Source: Yponomeuta sedellus (taxonomy: Eukaryota > Arthropoda > Insecta > Lepidoptera > Yponomeutidae). From it: a DNA stretch of 64,000 nucleotides. The notes beneath the pieces were generated by a model that did no database searches, had not been told where the DNA came from, and saw nothing but the letters and a program-made list of their open reading frames with translations. The translations under genes and the position numbers were made by a program. Shown piece by piece: positions 31,854 to 42,844 of this stretch (its first letter is position 1; every line of letters starts with the position of its first letter). The stretch covers positions 24,225,379-24,289,378 of the forward strand of contig OW203722.1 in the NCBI GenBank assembly GCA_934045075.1, in the 5' to 3' direction.

Positions 31854-32053
31854 ATAGGGAAGAGCGGGTGATCGTGCTCTTCCACTATAAAGGGAAATTT
31901 CCCGCCAGGCAGATCGTATGCCTGGGGATGGCCGGTCCAACTATTGTTAGTCGGACGTTATATTTATGGTATGTCATTGAAACACTTTGATTGCGCGATG
32001 CAGGAATGTTGGAGTTTGTAGTGCGCGCGCAGAGTTGACATGTGCTCGCCATA
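31854..32053 (-). mobile_element. Solo LTR of the TRIM family
   Basis: It matches the LTRs at 28021 and 28595 from ATAGGGAAGAGC to GTGCTCGCCA and lacks the palindrome seen in one of them. CTTAT at 31849-31853 and 32054-32058 is a 5-bp target duplication, so this is an independent insertion reduced by LTR recombination. Confidence 0.8.
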
Positions 32054-32335
32054 CTTATATATTTTATTTTTACTTATTTGTGTTTTTTTTCTCTGATGCA
32101 ATAATTATGAATTTGTGCAGACTAATGTCAAATTGTAATATTATGTTTCTTTGTGGTTTTTTTGTTGGCTTATTTTCACTTTTAGAAGGTGCACTTTTAC
32201 ATAACCGACGTTTTTTGTAATTTCTAAGATATGTTTCAATCAGTCAATGAGCCTGTATCATCCACCGCACATCATTTTTCTCTGTCCTCGTCTATCCTCA
32301 TCCAGCCTGTCAGCAATCTAAGATATACTATTTTT

Positions 32336-32463
32336 ATTTTTAATGCACTAACCCGTGCTAAGGATAAATTAAAAAAAATTAAAAACTTTTGGCACGGATA
32401 GCCAGAGGTTGCGGGTTCGAATCCCGGCATGGGTGAAATTTTTAGCCTCTAAATAGGTTTTTA
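32336..32463 (-). mobile_element. Retroposon A, shortened
   Basis: AATCTAAGATA at 32325-32335 and 32464-32474 is the duplication. The minus strand runs AAAAACCTATTTAGAGGC, half of the antisense tRNA-like core, then directly to CTTAGCACGGGTTAGTGCA. Confidence 0.8.
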
Positions 32464-32474
32464 AATCTAAGATA

Positions 32475-32884
32475 CGTTTAAATGTTGTGTTTCGATATAT
32501 TTTATGTATTTAAGGAATATATTAATATGCTTGTGTGCTTGTATGTAAATGTTATGTTATAATATTTCACAGGCTCGGCCTAGAGCGGCAGCTTGTGCGT
32601 CCATGTTTTTGTTTACACCTAATGTCTCGATACTCGATGTTGTTTCGCACTGTCAACCGGTGCTAATCATGATTTTGCGTATCCTATCCGACTTCCATGC
32701 TTCCGTCTCCCTTTTCGTTCAGCAACTTCTTTTCTTAAGGCTTTTAGGTTTTTTTGTTTACATTTTTGTTATATCATGTACTTCGGTGTACAATAAATAT
32801 TATGTTTATCTTATCTTGACGTTTTAGTACGATTTTAACGTTTAACTCGGATTTATTTTCTTTGAGCACGAACATATAAATAAA
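32475..32884 (+). other. Stretch ending in a family T-like tail
   Basis: ACTTCGGTGTACAATAAATA followed by TTATCTTATCTTG (32778-32818) is a LINE-type 3' end. The part before it is not recognised. Confidence 0.35.
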
Positions 32885-33140
32885 TATATAAATATTCAAG
32901 GACATACTACACAGATCTCGTTAGCCCCATACTAAGTACAACTAAATGACTTGTGTTACAGGTGCTAACTCAACGATAGATTTATTACAATAAATACATA
33001 GATAACATCCAAGACCCGAGAAAAACCATAAAATTTTGTTTGCTAGTTTGACCCTGTCAGCGGCCGGGGATCGAACCCGGCCGCCTTTCGATCGTTGTGA
33101 TGATGAATACAATTAATGTATTCATCATCACAACGATCGA
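32885..33140 (-). mobile_element. SINE B, head replaced by a palindrome
   Basis: The tail (GGACATACTACACAGATCTC, AACTCAACGATAGATTTA on the plus strand) and the B box (GGGTTCGATCCCCGG on the minus strand) are present. Where the A-box part should be, a 51-base hairpin lies at 33089-33139. Confidence 0.75.
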
Positions 33141-33764
33141 CAGTGTCGTCAAATATTTATATCTCCTTTCTTGTAACATATTAGCTAACATACACGGATG
33201 ATTACCAAGACAAATGCCGCTGAGGGCCACTGTACTTGATTCGTACAGACGGCCTGTGTGTGTGTGCTTTTCCATGAATGGGACCAGCCCGCTGCCATCT
33301 GTACAGCTCATTATAGACAGAATAAAACGCAAATAACGGACTAAAGATCGAAATAACACAAGTCGCTGACAAAGCCATGTTGTCCGCCGAGGCACGGAGC
33401 ACCACTCAAAGGCATCGAGCAATTGAAAATCGTCAAGAAAAAGGAAACAGAACAAAAAAGTAACAGAGTCGCTCGTTAGTTGGGAACAATCAGGAACAAT
33501 CAACTTCGCCACTGAACGAAATAAAAATGGAAAAATGACTTATCGGATTATTATTTTCAAATGAGCATCGAACTTAAATAAAACCAAGCTTGTCTAGTCT
33601 ATTAGTGTCTAGTCTTTGTTTTAAGTGAATTATTCGTATGAAATAGGAAACAGACGATATCACGGAAGCATCGTGAAATTATCCGGGTGTCTGAGGGCCG
33701 CGTTTTGAATTGAGAATTTCTCTAAGTCCTTAGTTAACTGTAGTGCCGTCTCTTCAAATTTCGT
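33141..33764. other. Single-copy-looking DNA
   Basis: A 151-codon open frame on the minus strand (33057-33512) includes the SINE and palindrome at its start and shows no known motif, so I do not call it a gene. Confidence 0.3.
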
Positions 33765-34060
33765 GTTTTCTCACACAAGTATTGGTGTCGGTGGTGGTGT
33801 GTTCGTGTCTTGCTTCTGCTTGAAAAAGTGGGAGGGAGGGCGGTGCATTAACTAACCGCATGGTGCTTGTGGGATTTTTGGCGGAATTTAGCAAAGTACC
33901 TAATTTTAACTTTTTAATACTAACCGCATGGTGCTTGTGGGATTTTCGGCGGAATTTAGCAAAGTAATTTTAACTTTTTAATGCTAACCACATAGTGCTT
34001 GTGGGATTTTTGGCGGAATTTAGCAAAGTAATTTTAACTTTTTAATGCTATTAAGGATTT
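33765..34060 (+). repeat. Repeat H with a 64-68 bp tandem array
   Basis: After CACACAAGTATTGGTGTCGG and AAAGTGGGAGGGAGGGCGG, three units start at 33853, 33921 and 33985. Each reads AACCGCATGGTGCTTGTGGG, GGCGGAATTTAGCAAAGT and TTTTAACTTTTTAATGCT. A one-unit copy in the opposite orientation lies at 58385-58560. Confidence 0.75.
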
Positions 34061-34336
34061 GCGCAAAGTAACGCCTGATTCTATACAACATCTTCAAATT
34101 TCTCAAAAACGAGCGTGATAGAGCGCTACTTAAGTATTTACCTAGTGAAATTTTTAATTAAAAAACCGGCCCTGAGAATCGCCAATGTAAGGTGGGTACG
34201 CTCTGTGATTAAGGTGACCTGGAGTTAACTGACTCTATCATTGAAGAAACGACATTTTCTTTTGTAATACGATTTAAAAAAAACATATATCACAAAAAAG
34301 TGGTACCTAGCTATTTCGAAAAATTAGGCCTAGATG

Positions 34337-34702
34337 ATATCAAGCCTTTGTGTATCCCCACTGCTGGGGCACGGGTCTTTTTCTGCATTGCAGGAAGGTT
34401 AGGCCATACTCTCCCACGGGGGCCAAGTCCGGGTTGGTGAAGGATTGTAAGACAGTGACGGCCTAACTATCAGAAGTTATCATGCCGCCCATAAGGCCTC
34501 TGAAATTTCTTAATGACTGCCATTACATGACACCCGACACCAACGGCTTAAAGCGTCTTGAGAAGCACGGAAACGCTCGAAAAAAATAGCACTAGCGGTA
34601 GTCACAGGATGGTCACCTATTCTGCACCCGGCCGCGCCTGTTATTGCTTAACCCAAATTATTGATTCCAATCACTCGGTTTAACTAGGCCACGAGCGCTT
34701 CC
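34337..34702 (-). mobile_element. 5S SINE, full length but diverged
   Basis: The minus-strand head AATAACAGGCGCGGCCGGG and AATAGGTGACCATCC is decayed. The body and GGATACACAAAGGCTTGATA 3' end are present. Confidence 0.8.
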
Positions 34703-35654
34703 CTAGGCCTAGAACCTAGGGACAATAATCGTAGGACTTTAATCGTTTTTTTTCTGATAACGACCATTTTTGCAAAATTGCTTCAAAGTTCTAGGTTAAA
34801 ATCAAACATTCTAGTTATCATTTTATTTTTGCAGCGTAGGCAGGCGTGACTGTACCGTCTATACTCCTTGAAGTTTTTATGCATGGATTTGAGAAACAAA
34901 AAATATATGCTGGTCTGTTATTAATCTTTGTTCCGATGGAAAAATATAGCAAATAAAAATACGATTTAATAAGCATTAAGTAATTTATTATTAGGACAAA
35001 ATGCCCTATTTATACAAGCTTTCAAGACAAAATGCTACATTTATAGCAGCAGTTCCTTGTCATGTTTATCAAGAACCCCAAATCAAATTAGTCGCTGCGA
35101 AAAAAAGGTGCTTGCTCTAAGTGTTTCCCGAATAAAAATACGATCTCGGATAATTGAAATAATTAACCGGATGGGACAAAATAAACGTAATGGCAACATA
35201 AAACGCTTCCTACTTTAACAGCGACAAATATTTTCTTTGCTCGTTTTTTGGCCTTTTCACCAAACTGTAGTAAAAAGTTTATATCGCCAGCTACTTTCAT
35301 TAGGAGCTTGAGTAATTTCGGCGAAGTGAACGAGATGGAAGACGAGTGGCTTCTATTGAGTCAGAGAGAGAGGGTGATAAGTCATAAAGCAAGCGCGTTG
35401 TCGGTATAAACTAAGTCATACATTGTAACGAGAAATGTCCGGTAAGTATTTTTGCCTCGCAAGGCATTTCGGGTTAATTAAATTCACTATTCAGTGAATA
35501 CATTTTAGTAACATTACACTTAGTAGTGTCTTCGAAGCGTGTCAGAAACTTGCACTTTGGTAACTTCTGGTATGTACGGTTAGTATGAATAGTTGCTAAA
35601 ACAGCTTATTTATGGCTTTAAGTGTCTATACGGTGCTATTAACATTGGCTTCTA
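34703..35654. other. Single-copy-looking DNA
   Basis: The first 100 bases contain TAGGACTTTAATCG and CCTAGAACCTAGG, a decayed scrap of MITE M. The rest shows no repeat and no gene; 35240-35420 is slightly GC-rich. Confidence 0.3.
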
Positions 35655-35825
35655 CATCTACATAATAAGATGATTTATACAGCGTCCAGTGGCATCTTCA
35701 CTCACTCGTTCAACGGACCACTCGGATGCTGCAGTGCCTGAGACATGGTTTTAGATGGTGTAGGCTTGCCCAGGACCTTTACTATCCTCACCAAGCCCAC
35801 AGAAAAGATGCGGGCATGTACCAAT
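35655..35825 (-). mobile_element. SINE E2 tail
   Basis: On the plus strand GATGATTTATACAGCGTCCA, GCCTGAGACATGGTTTTAG, GGCTTGCCCAGGACC and GCCCACAGAAAAGA, then directly GCGGGCATGTACCAAT. The body between tail and head is deleted. Confidence 0.65.
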
Positions 35826-35827
35826 GC

Positions 35828-36085
35828 TGCTGTGTGGTGTCGGCCTAGAGAATAGCACCAACCCAATTCTTCCCGCGGGTGTCGTAAAAGGCGACTAAGG
35901 GACTCAAACTGGGGGGTGGGCAGCAGCGCCCCCTGCAGTACAATTTCACCGAACTGCGATCCCCAACCCGCATTGCCAGCGTGGGGATTATGGGCATTAC
36001 CCCCTATGATAGCACAACGTGGCGCTCTTTAGGGGAGGGCTATGTCCAGCAGTGGACTAGTATAGCCTGACGACGACGACGATAG
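35828..36085 (+). mobile_element. Retroelement G, longer copy
   Basis: GCTGTGTGGTGTCGGCCTAG to GGGGAGGGCTATGTCCAGCA and GTGGACTAGTATAGCCTGA. The tail is (CGA)n-like (GACGACGACGATAG) rather than GAA. Confidence 0.75.
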
Positions 36086-36251
36086 CTCTTCTTTTGAATT
36101 TAAATTCACTGTTGACCATCCAAAAAATTAATGGGATGACAATTGAATACCTTGTTAATCAATGTAAGACTAGCCTAACTTATATTCCGAAAAGCATTGG
36201 TCATCAGGTAACGAATCCTGTTTATGCTGGACAAGTTTTTCGTCTTGACGA

Positions 36252-36775
36252 CTTTGACGTCCCACTGCAGGGCACAGGCCTTCTCTCAGAGAGAGAGTGT
36301 TAAGGTTACTTAACTGTTTAGTTATTAAGTGTGCGAACAGATGGCGTTAGTGTTGCAAATAATTAAATCTACATCGCGCAATCATTTTGTTATAGTGAAA
36401 CTATATGTATCTGACAATTTAATATTAAAACTCGATCATTTTCACCACAGATTAAAATTGCTTGTTTTATTGTAAGCTTTTTATTGAAGGATTTTTGGGG
36501 CTTATTCAGACTTTCAGAGAGTATCGGATTAATTACCAAGTGTGCCCAGCGGAGATTGGCAACTTCAAGCGTATTTGAGCACTGACACTCAGATTTTCTC
36601 ACGATGTTTTACTTCAACGTCAGCGGGTGGTATCTACTATAACTTCACAAATGAACATAGCTTAGGAAACAAAATCTTTGTATGTGTCGGTGGCCCGCAC
36701 TGGGAATAGAACCAGGATCCCTCGCTTCCGAGTCCATTGTTCTACCGATTAGGCTACCGCCGCTGCTGGGCATGT
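36252..36775 (-). mobile_element. SINE E1, two fragments
   Basis: 36252-36300 is the tail end (GTCCCACTGCAGGGCACAGG). 36515-36775 is the rest: a tRNA-like head with AGCGGCGGTAGCC and GGTTCTATTCCC, body TCGTGAGAAAATCTG, and TTGCCAATCTCCGCTGGG. The 215 bases between them are not recognised and may be an insertion. Confidence 0.6.
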
Positions 36776-37087
36776 TATAATTATATTTATTTACGTAGAT
36801 CGGAATTTCAATGATAATATTGTCCTATGCGAAGTTTCGGGCGACCCCTCTGCCCCGAGCTTAGATAAACGACGAACTCCGCCGATACGATAAAGTTGTT
36901 TTGAGATTTTTTCCCGGAACCGAGTGAATACTTTAAAGTACTTTCTATTTGCGTTTAGGCTTTAAAAGAAAGTTCGTTTTGTGGACTTACAGTCGAGGGA
37001 TTTCTACATAAGGGCACTCTACTCGCTATTGTACAATCGACAGTAAACAATATATGTTTTTGTTAGCTGTTTAGTCAATACGTGCGG
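36776..37087. other. Single-copy-looking DNA
   Basis: No repeat or gene seen. Confidence 0.25.
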
Positions 37088-37458
37088 AACAGTGCTTGGA
37101 ATCAATCACTTGAGTTAAGGAACAAGAGGCGCGGTCAGGTGCTGGATGGGTGACCGTCCCGTGACTACCGCTAGTGGCATATTTTCCGAGTGCTTTCGTG
37201 CTTCGCAAGGCACGCTACGCTGTTGGTGCCGGCTGTCATGTAATGGCAGTCGTTAAGCCATGTCTGAGGCCTTATGGGCTGCTCGATCCATAATCCTCCA
37301 CCAACCGGGACTTGTCCTCCGAAGGTTCGGCCATACTCCACTGGACTAACCTTCCTGCTATGCAGACCCGAGCCCCACCAGTGGGGACATAGAAGGGTTG
37401 ATATCAGGGCAGGAAGATTCATGCTCCTAGCAGTGGGGACATACATGGTTTGATATCG
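37088..37458 (+). mobile_element. 5S SINE plus a second 3' end
   Basis: Head TTGGAATCAATCACTTGAG, AGGCGCGGTCAGGTGC, GGATGGGTGACCGTCCC; an internal stretch is lost after GGCTGCTCGATCC. After the first end (GGGACATAGAAGGGTTGATA) a second GCAGTGGGGACATACATGG end follows at 37408-37458. Confidence 0.75.
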
Positions 37459-37690
37459 ACGTGCGGATCCAACTTAACTGCGACTAAACTAAGCACCTTC
37501 ACCTTTAGCATGTGGTATTGGTACTACAAATTAGTCTTTCATGTGGGCTAGGCCGACTGTCACGATGATAAAGGTACTGGGTAAGCCTACACTATCTGAA
37601 ACGATGTCTCTGGCACTGCAGCGTCTGACTGGTCCCTTCGCCTATCTTGTGTGATTGAGTCTTCTCATTACACAAAGGCCAATTCACTAT
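37459..37690 (+). mobile_element. SINE E2, inverted rearrangement
   Basis: 37459-37528 carries body sequence in minus orientation (CACCTTCACCTTTAGCATGT). From 37528 the E2 tail runs in plus orientation (AGTCTTTCATGTGGGCTAGG to ACAAAGGCCAATTCA). The two parts meet head to head. Confidence 0.55.
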
Positions 37691-38519
37691 ACCCAGTTAT
37701 TTGTATTGTTCTATGCTTTTCGAGTCTCTGACATTTTTCCTAAGTCGTATTGAATTTGATTTTGTTCTGGCTTCCAAACGTTTCTATTGCTATTTGCGTA
37801 TGGACTTATATTGGTTATGGACTTTATGTCAAGTTCAATTTAATGTAGCACTACTATGCCATCATCTGGTTAAGGACTACTCTTTCAGCCTAGCATTGAA
37901 AATATTGGTAGCATTTTTACGCAACGCAAAACTTCCCGCAGCATATTGATAATGAAGCTAATAAAAAACAACCTAACCCTAAGAAACCGATACCGAATCT
38001 TAAGGGGATACCGCGCCATGGAATACCGCAAACCAATGGCAAATTATAACTTGGCGGGCTCAGAACGGCTCCTTGGACGGCCATAATAACATCTAGCTAG
38101 ACGGAAAAATGGCGCGAAACGGCGGGGGCGCGTGGGGGTGCGTGTCTAGCATGCACTCGGCAAGTGGGCAAGATGATCAAAAGTAGGCACTAATAACTGA
38201 GAAAGAAAGAAAGTCATTTTCATCCCACCATCTCGGAAAGAGTATTTTTAATCTTCAATATCTGAGTATAAAAGCCAATTTCTTTTCTCTACAGGATAAA
38301 GTAAATTGAGTTTAGAACATCGTGTGCACTAAGTTTGTAAATTAAAAAAATATTACACTCAATTTAAATAACTGTAGCAACGTTACTTTAAAATTTTCTT
38401 AATTATACCTTAGTATTATTTTGTTATAATTTAAAGATTATTCTGTAATACTTACCTGTCATAATGTAGTAATTAATACCTAAACTGAAATAAAAGTGTA
38501 CCTATCTTGTGATTGTAAA
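37691..38519. other. Single-copy-looking DNA
   Basis: An 82-codon frame at 37701-37949 has no motif I recognise. 38040-38180 is GC-richer. No gene is supported. Confidence 0.3.
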
Positions 38520-38735
38520 CGTTTTTTTTTGCATTTAGTCATTTCCTCGCTGAGGTGGAATGAAAAGTTACGTGTTGCACTCGAGTGCAAAGATTTTTCA
38601 CCTCGTGCTCTTTTGATTCCCTCGCTAACGCTCAGGATTCTCAGAATCCTTCGCTTGCTCGGTCATCAAAATTGAACACGCGGTTAAAAAGCAACTTTAC
38701 ACTATTGTATAACAAATAACTATTTAAAATTCTTT
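38520..38735. repeat. Foldback-type repeat
   Basis: ATTTTTCACCTCGTGCTCTT, GATTCCCTCGCTAACGCTCA and CTTCGCTTGCTCGGTCATCA followed by GAACACGCGGTTAAAAA make imperfect inverted arms. The pattern (two -CTCGC-/-CGGTCATC- blocks facing each other) is common in insect MITEs as I know them. Confidence 0.45.
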
Positions 38736-39104
38736 TTGATTGATTAATTGAAGACATTTATTCAAATAAAAATACAGAAGTTGGTTTCAGCCAAACTGGA
38801 TAACAGTTTGTTGGCAGATGCTTTTGGTTTCACAAATTAAAGTTATCTTATATGCTAGGTAGATAAAAATACTAAAAAATACATTTGAAGACTCCCAACA
38901 CACTACCCTCATGCTCGCCCTACGCGTAAGGTTTGGGTCCGGTCGGTCACACGATATTGCCACGAACAAGAGGTCAGTGTGCCGGGCAGAATCAAAACTA
39001 GCCAACTACCTACATACACATCAACTACAATTGACTCAACAGAAATTCTGCAACTTTTTTCTTATATGTGACTTTACAGACTGTATGTATTAATTTATCT
39101 GTAC

Positions 39105-39227
39105 ATTTTAATGCACTAACCCGTGCTAAGGACAATTTCAATAACTTGCGACCTCTGGCTCGGTTAGCCAGAGGTCGCGGGTTCGAGTCCCGGCATGGCA
39201 ATTATTAGCCTCTAAATTGGTGTTTAA
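39105..39227 (-). mobile_element. Retroposon A with hairpin duplication in core
   Basis: On the plus strand GCGACCTCTGGCTCGGTTAG is followed by CCAGAGGTCGCGGGTTCGAG, so part of the core is duplicated as an inverted repeat. The 3' end (CCTTAGCACGGGTTAGTGCA, minus strand) and a diverged 5' arm are present. Confidence 0.7.
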
Positions 39228-39375
39228 AAAGAAAGACATTTATAATACTAACAAGACACATCACAGAAACAAAAAATAACAGACTAATTAACACAATATG
39301 AGCACAACAGAAATAAACGAAATATACAATAAACGAAACAAAACAAAAAGACATAGGTTTAGCCTGTGGTGTGTT
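39228..39375 (-). repeat. Repeat I (LINE-like 3' region)
   Basis: Matches 14488-14640: AAAGACATTTATAATACTAA, AAGACACATCACAGAAACAA and TTAGCCTGTGGTGTGTTTAT. Confidence 0.6.
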
Positions 39376-39384
39376 TATCTTATC

Positions 39385-39455
39385 ACCATCATCATCATCA
39401 ACCCATTATATCCCCACCGAGTGGCACGGTCTCTTCCCAAAGAAAGGCATAGGCC
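39385..39455 (-). mobile_element. 5S SINE, 3' end only
   Basis: The minus strand reads TATGGCCTATGCCTTTC, AGAGACCGTGCCACTCGGTG, GGGATATAATGGGTTGATGA and (GAT)n. Confidence 0.65.
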
Positions 39456-39985
39456 ATAATAACTTATATCAGGATTAATTTAATCACATATTATTGGAAA
39501 AGTCCGACTAGCTCTATATATTTTTTTTATATTCTTTACACAACTTCGCCGGAACCTAAAATGAGGGGTTTTGGCTGTATGTAAAGGTGTGTTCCGATAT
39601 GCGATGAATTCGATTACAGTGCCAATCCATACAAGTGCAGTAGGCATTAGAACCCTATTTCGTGCGAGATACTTAGGGACTGCTAAATTTGGTCGGATTC
39701 GCGCTGTAATCGATTTCATCGCATCTCGGAACGCAGGGTAAGTATGCCCGATTCTCTCCCTCCACAATTGTGAGATTTTGACGAATAATTTTTCAATTAA
39801 ATCGTCGAGTTTGCGCAAGTGTCATTCGGCTATGGAAATGACATAAAGCTGATTAAAATGCTATTGTAACAAAAATGCCAAAGTTAACGGACTATTGGAA
39901 AGCTGAGAAATCGGAATGCTAATGTTCATGTATAATAAATACATAATAATAAATGATAATAAATACATGTACATTAGCATGAACA
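39456..39985. other. Single-copy-looking DNA
   Basis: A 112-codon minus-strand frame (39480-39818) has no motif I recognise. Just before the mariner, ATGCTAATGT...TACATTAGCAT forms a small hairpin at 39915-39980. Confidence 0.3.
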
Positions 39986-40475
39986 ACAGCCCGCAATATC
40001 AATGCTGCGTTTGGAGAGGGGTCTACTAATGCCGTTAAACCATGATGCTAATTCCTGGGTAGTTTGACTAGGATCGGTTTCCACTGTCTCTCTTAATTCA
40101 TCGTTATTCACCTGTGTGGGCGGTCTTCCTCGTGGCTCGTTCTTTAAGTCGAAAGCGTTTAAACCAAAATCGCACGGTGCGTTCATTAGTAGACCCCTCT
40201 CCAAACGCAGCATTGATATTGCGGGCTGTTTCTGCCGCGTTAGTTCCGCGTCGGAACTCGTATTCAAAAATCACTCGAATTTTCGCAGTATCCATCTTTC
40301 TTGTCTAAATTGAATAACAAAACAATTGAAAGTCGATATTCAAATGTTTCACATTTTTTAAAAAAAGAACATCATAGAAACCATTTAAAAAAAGTTTCAT
40401 TCGAAAACCTCAAACCATGAAGATTCTATGTCAATTCAAAGAACCTATTGCAATAAAACGACAATTTCATACTCT
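39986..40475 (-). pseudogene. mariner transposase N-terminal fragment with inverted end
   Basis: The start codon is at 40295 on the minus strand. Residues MDTAKIRVIFEYEFRRGTNA and ERTVRFWFKRFR are the mariner helix-turn-helix region. A deletion near 40146 shifts the frame, and NEPRGRPPTQVNNDELRETV follows in the next frame. The copy ends at ...ELASWFNG. There a perfect 46-base inverted copy of 40194-40239 is attached (39986-40031). The outer end CATACTCTAA (around 40469-40477) matches a mariner terminal repeat. The catalytic DDD region is absent. Confidence 0.85.
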
Positions 40476-40795
40476 AACCCCTATTATTATTACGCCTTAA
40501 GCCTTAAGTTAAGACCTGCGGTTCTTAAATTTCGGCTAACCAGAGCGTGCTAGGGTCGCGGCTGAGGGAGAGTGGGCTATCTTGCGATCTAAATTGACTT
40601 GAGTTTCGGCCCATCGCTTGTTTTAAAATCGAAGATAACTGAGTTTTATGGCTGGTTAGCGTAATAACTGTTAGCTACTTACTACTCTTTGATGTACCTA
40701 TCTTACATTGTTATCTTTTAGCACGCCTTTTCAGCTATTGAGAATTAGTTGAAATAATAGAGATAAACTATTTTACTGTAAGAATCTCTCGTAGT
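40476..40795. other. Single-copy-looking DNA
   Basis: No gene or family repeat supported. Confidence 0.25.
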
Positions 40796-41135
40796 CCCGG
40801 CTGCCTGAGTGATCTTAAACGATCACGAAGGTTAAGCAACATAGGGCGCGTTCGGCGCATGGATGGGTGACCGTCTGTGACGAACGGTAATGCATTGTTC
40901 ATTGTGCTTCGCAAGGCACGTTAAGCAGTGCCGGCTGCCGTCGATAGATGTCAGTCGTTAAGCCAAGTCGGAGGCCTTAGGGCGGCCTGAAAACTTCTGA
41001 CAGTCTACCAGCTACTAGTCTTGCAAACGTCCACCAATCCGGACTTGGCCCCCGTGGTGGAGTATGGCCTAAACCTTCCTCAGGGAAGAGACCCATGCTC
41101 CTCGGTGGGGACATAATCGGTTAAAGATGATAATG
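40796..41135 (+). mobile_element. 5S SINE, distinct subfamily
   Basis: The head GCCTGAGTGATCTTAAACG, GTTAAGCAACATAGGGCGCG, GGATGGGTGACCGTCTG differs from the other copies. The 3' end is CTCGGTGGGGACATAATCGG with a GATGATAATGA tail. It links the GAT-tailed fragments at 25840 and 30085 to a promoter head. Confidence 0.8.
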
Positions 41136-42221
41136 ACGTTTTTCCTGTACGGTTTACAGTGTAATTCCTTTGAACTATAAAACCTTAGTTTTATTATAGA
41201 AGAATTTCTTCATGAAAAATTCCGCTGATAGAAAGTACGGGAATAACGCAGCAATTTTTCATTCACATTGTGTCGCCTATTAAAAAAAAAAAATTCCTTT
41301 AAAATTTTGCGCGTAAACGAAAACTCATCGCCTGTTGTTCTTTGTGAAAATAAAAAATGGAAAAAGTAAAATATTTTGCGAAGTATACGGTGTCATAGCG
41401 CCACGGCCGAGTAACAAACGATAAAAAATAATGCAAATTCACTTTGGGATCTCTTCCAAATAATGCCCGATCGTTATATGGATAAGGAAACTCTTTTTGC
41501 AAATCGCTGCGCTCTTCCCGCTTTATTCCGCGTTTCTTAACGATATTGTTCGACATTAAAATGAAAAGTGATTCAGGTAGTAATTTATTTAAAGTGCGTC
41601 GGTCCATTTAAACGTTTACAAAAGTGTTCCTTTTTTAAAGACTCTCCGCTCGTTAATATTTTACACAAAAAACGAGAGCGTGTCATTTTTCAAAGTGGAA
41701 GTTGCGAACGCTTTATGTTTTTATGCAGGAAACAAGACAATTTGTACTGAATCATAATGGTGTATTCTGCTGAAAATTAACGTGCGAAGTTGCTTGTGTT
41801 TAAGAGGTGTAAGTTGAACACGGGTTGGAGGCCTTCTTGTGATTTTTCCCATCAAACTGGCAGCTCCGAGCGAAAATTAATTTGCCTTTGGCTGAACTTA
41901 CGACGTTCCTAAACGTGGTTGCACACCCGCGATACAACTATTTGTATGTGAAATCTAGTAAGTAAGGTACATGCCTTTGAAAACGTTATTATAAGTGTAT
42001 CTTGTGCAATGTTAATGTTTAATAGAGGATGATAATAATAATAAGGTACCTAGTAACAAACCTGTTAATTATTAATTTTTAGCTTTATTTTGGTGAATTA
42101 GAGTATGAAAATTGTGTAAACAGTAATAGATAATATGCAGATCATATTATAAGTGTTAGTTCAGTGCTAGTGAATGAGTAATTAGTGAAAATAGTGAGAC
42201 AAAGTTTAAAGTAGTGTCAAA
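41136..42221. other. Single-copy stretch upstream of a possible first exon
   Basis: There is no family repeat in this kilobase. From about 42100 the purine-rich, AGTGAATGAG / TTAGTGAAAATAG sequence resembles an insect 5' untranslated region. Confidence 0.3.
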
Positions 42222-42263
42222 ATGGCGTGGATAGTGAAATTCATCTCGTCATTTGAATATCAT
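42222..42263 (+). CDS. Candidate first coding exon (14 codons), unknown gene
   Basis: An ATG in good context (CAAAATGG) is followed by 14 codons (MAWIVKFISSFEYH), directly bounded by a strong GTAAGT donor in phase 0. The preceding sequence looks like an untranslated leader. No downstream exon can be identified in the window, and short ATG-to-donor combinations occur by chance, so this is only a candidate. Confidence 0.25.
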
Positions 42264-42594
42264 GTAAGTTTATTGATAATTTTATTAGCATTACAAGTAT
42301 TATAATCGGATAGGGAATTTTATGCAGATTGTGTGATATATAAGACTTATTGAATAATTACGTAGTACTTTCTCTAATTTGAGAAATGCGGAACTGTGTC
42401 CACAAAAAAAATGCAAAAAAATGGCGGTGCGAAATGACCCTGCACTATGCGGCACCTTTGAACTTTCTTTTATCCGAGCGCGTCGGGCGCTAGAGGGGTT
42501 AAAAACTGAACTGACGAACTGACTGGAATACTTGATTGTACATAAACGAAAATAAATGATAGAAGGCACAATTGCATTTTATTATGTTTGAAAT
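42264..42594. other. Single-copy-looking DNA
   Basis: If 42222-42263 is an exon, this is the start of its intron. Nothing else seen. Confidence 0.25.
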
Positions 42595-42705
42595 ACTTTT
42601 TTTATTGCTATATTTTATTGCACACGAAACAGGAATTAACATAAGAATTAAAATGTTCAAAGGAACTTATCTCTGAAAGATATTTCTTCCAGCAAACTTT
42701 AACAG
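42595..42705 (-). repeat. LINE tail T
   Basis: The minus strand reads TTTGCTGGAAGAAATATCTT, CAGAGATAAGTTCC and TTTCGTGTGCAATAAAATAT, matching 57700-57800. Confidence 0.6.
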
Positions 42706-42844
42706 CAGTAAAAAATGGGTCTCTATACGTGTGCGAAATAGTCTCAAAATCCCTAATAACCTACATGTTAAAAAGAAAAATGTCTATATGTCCGAAACTC
42801 GAAATAATGATAAAAGTGTTTAGTATATAAGTGTAAGGCATCCG

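Noticed and set aside
33057..33512. 151-codon minus-strand frame
   Set aside because: It includes SINE B and a palindrome and has no known motif.
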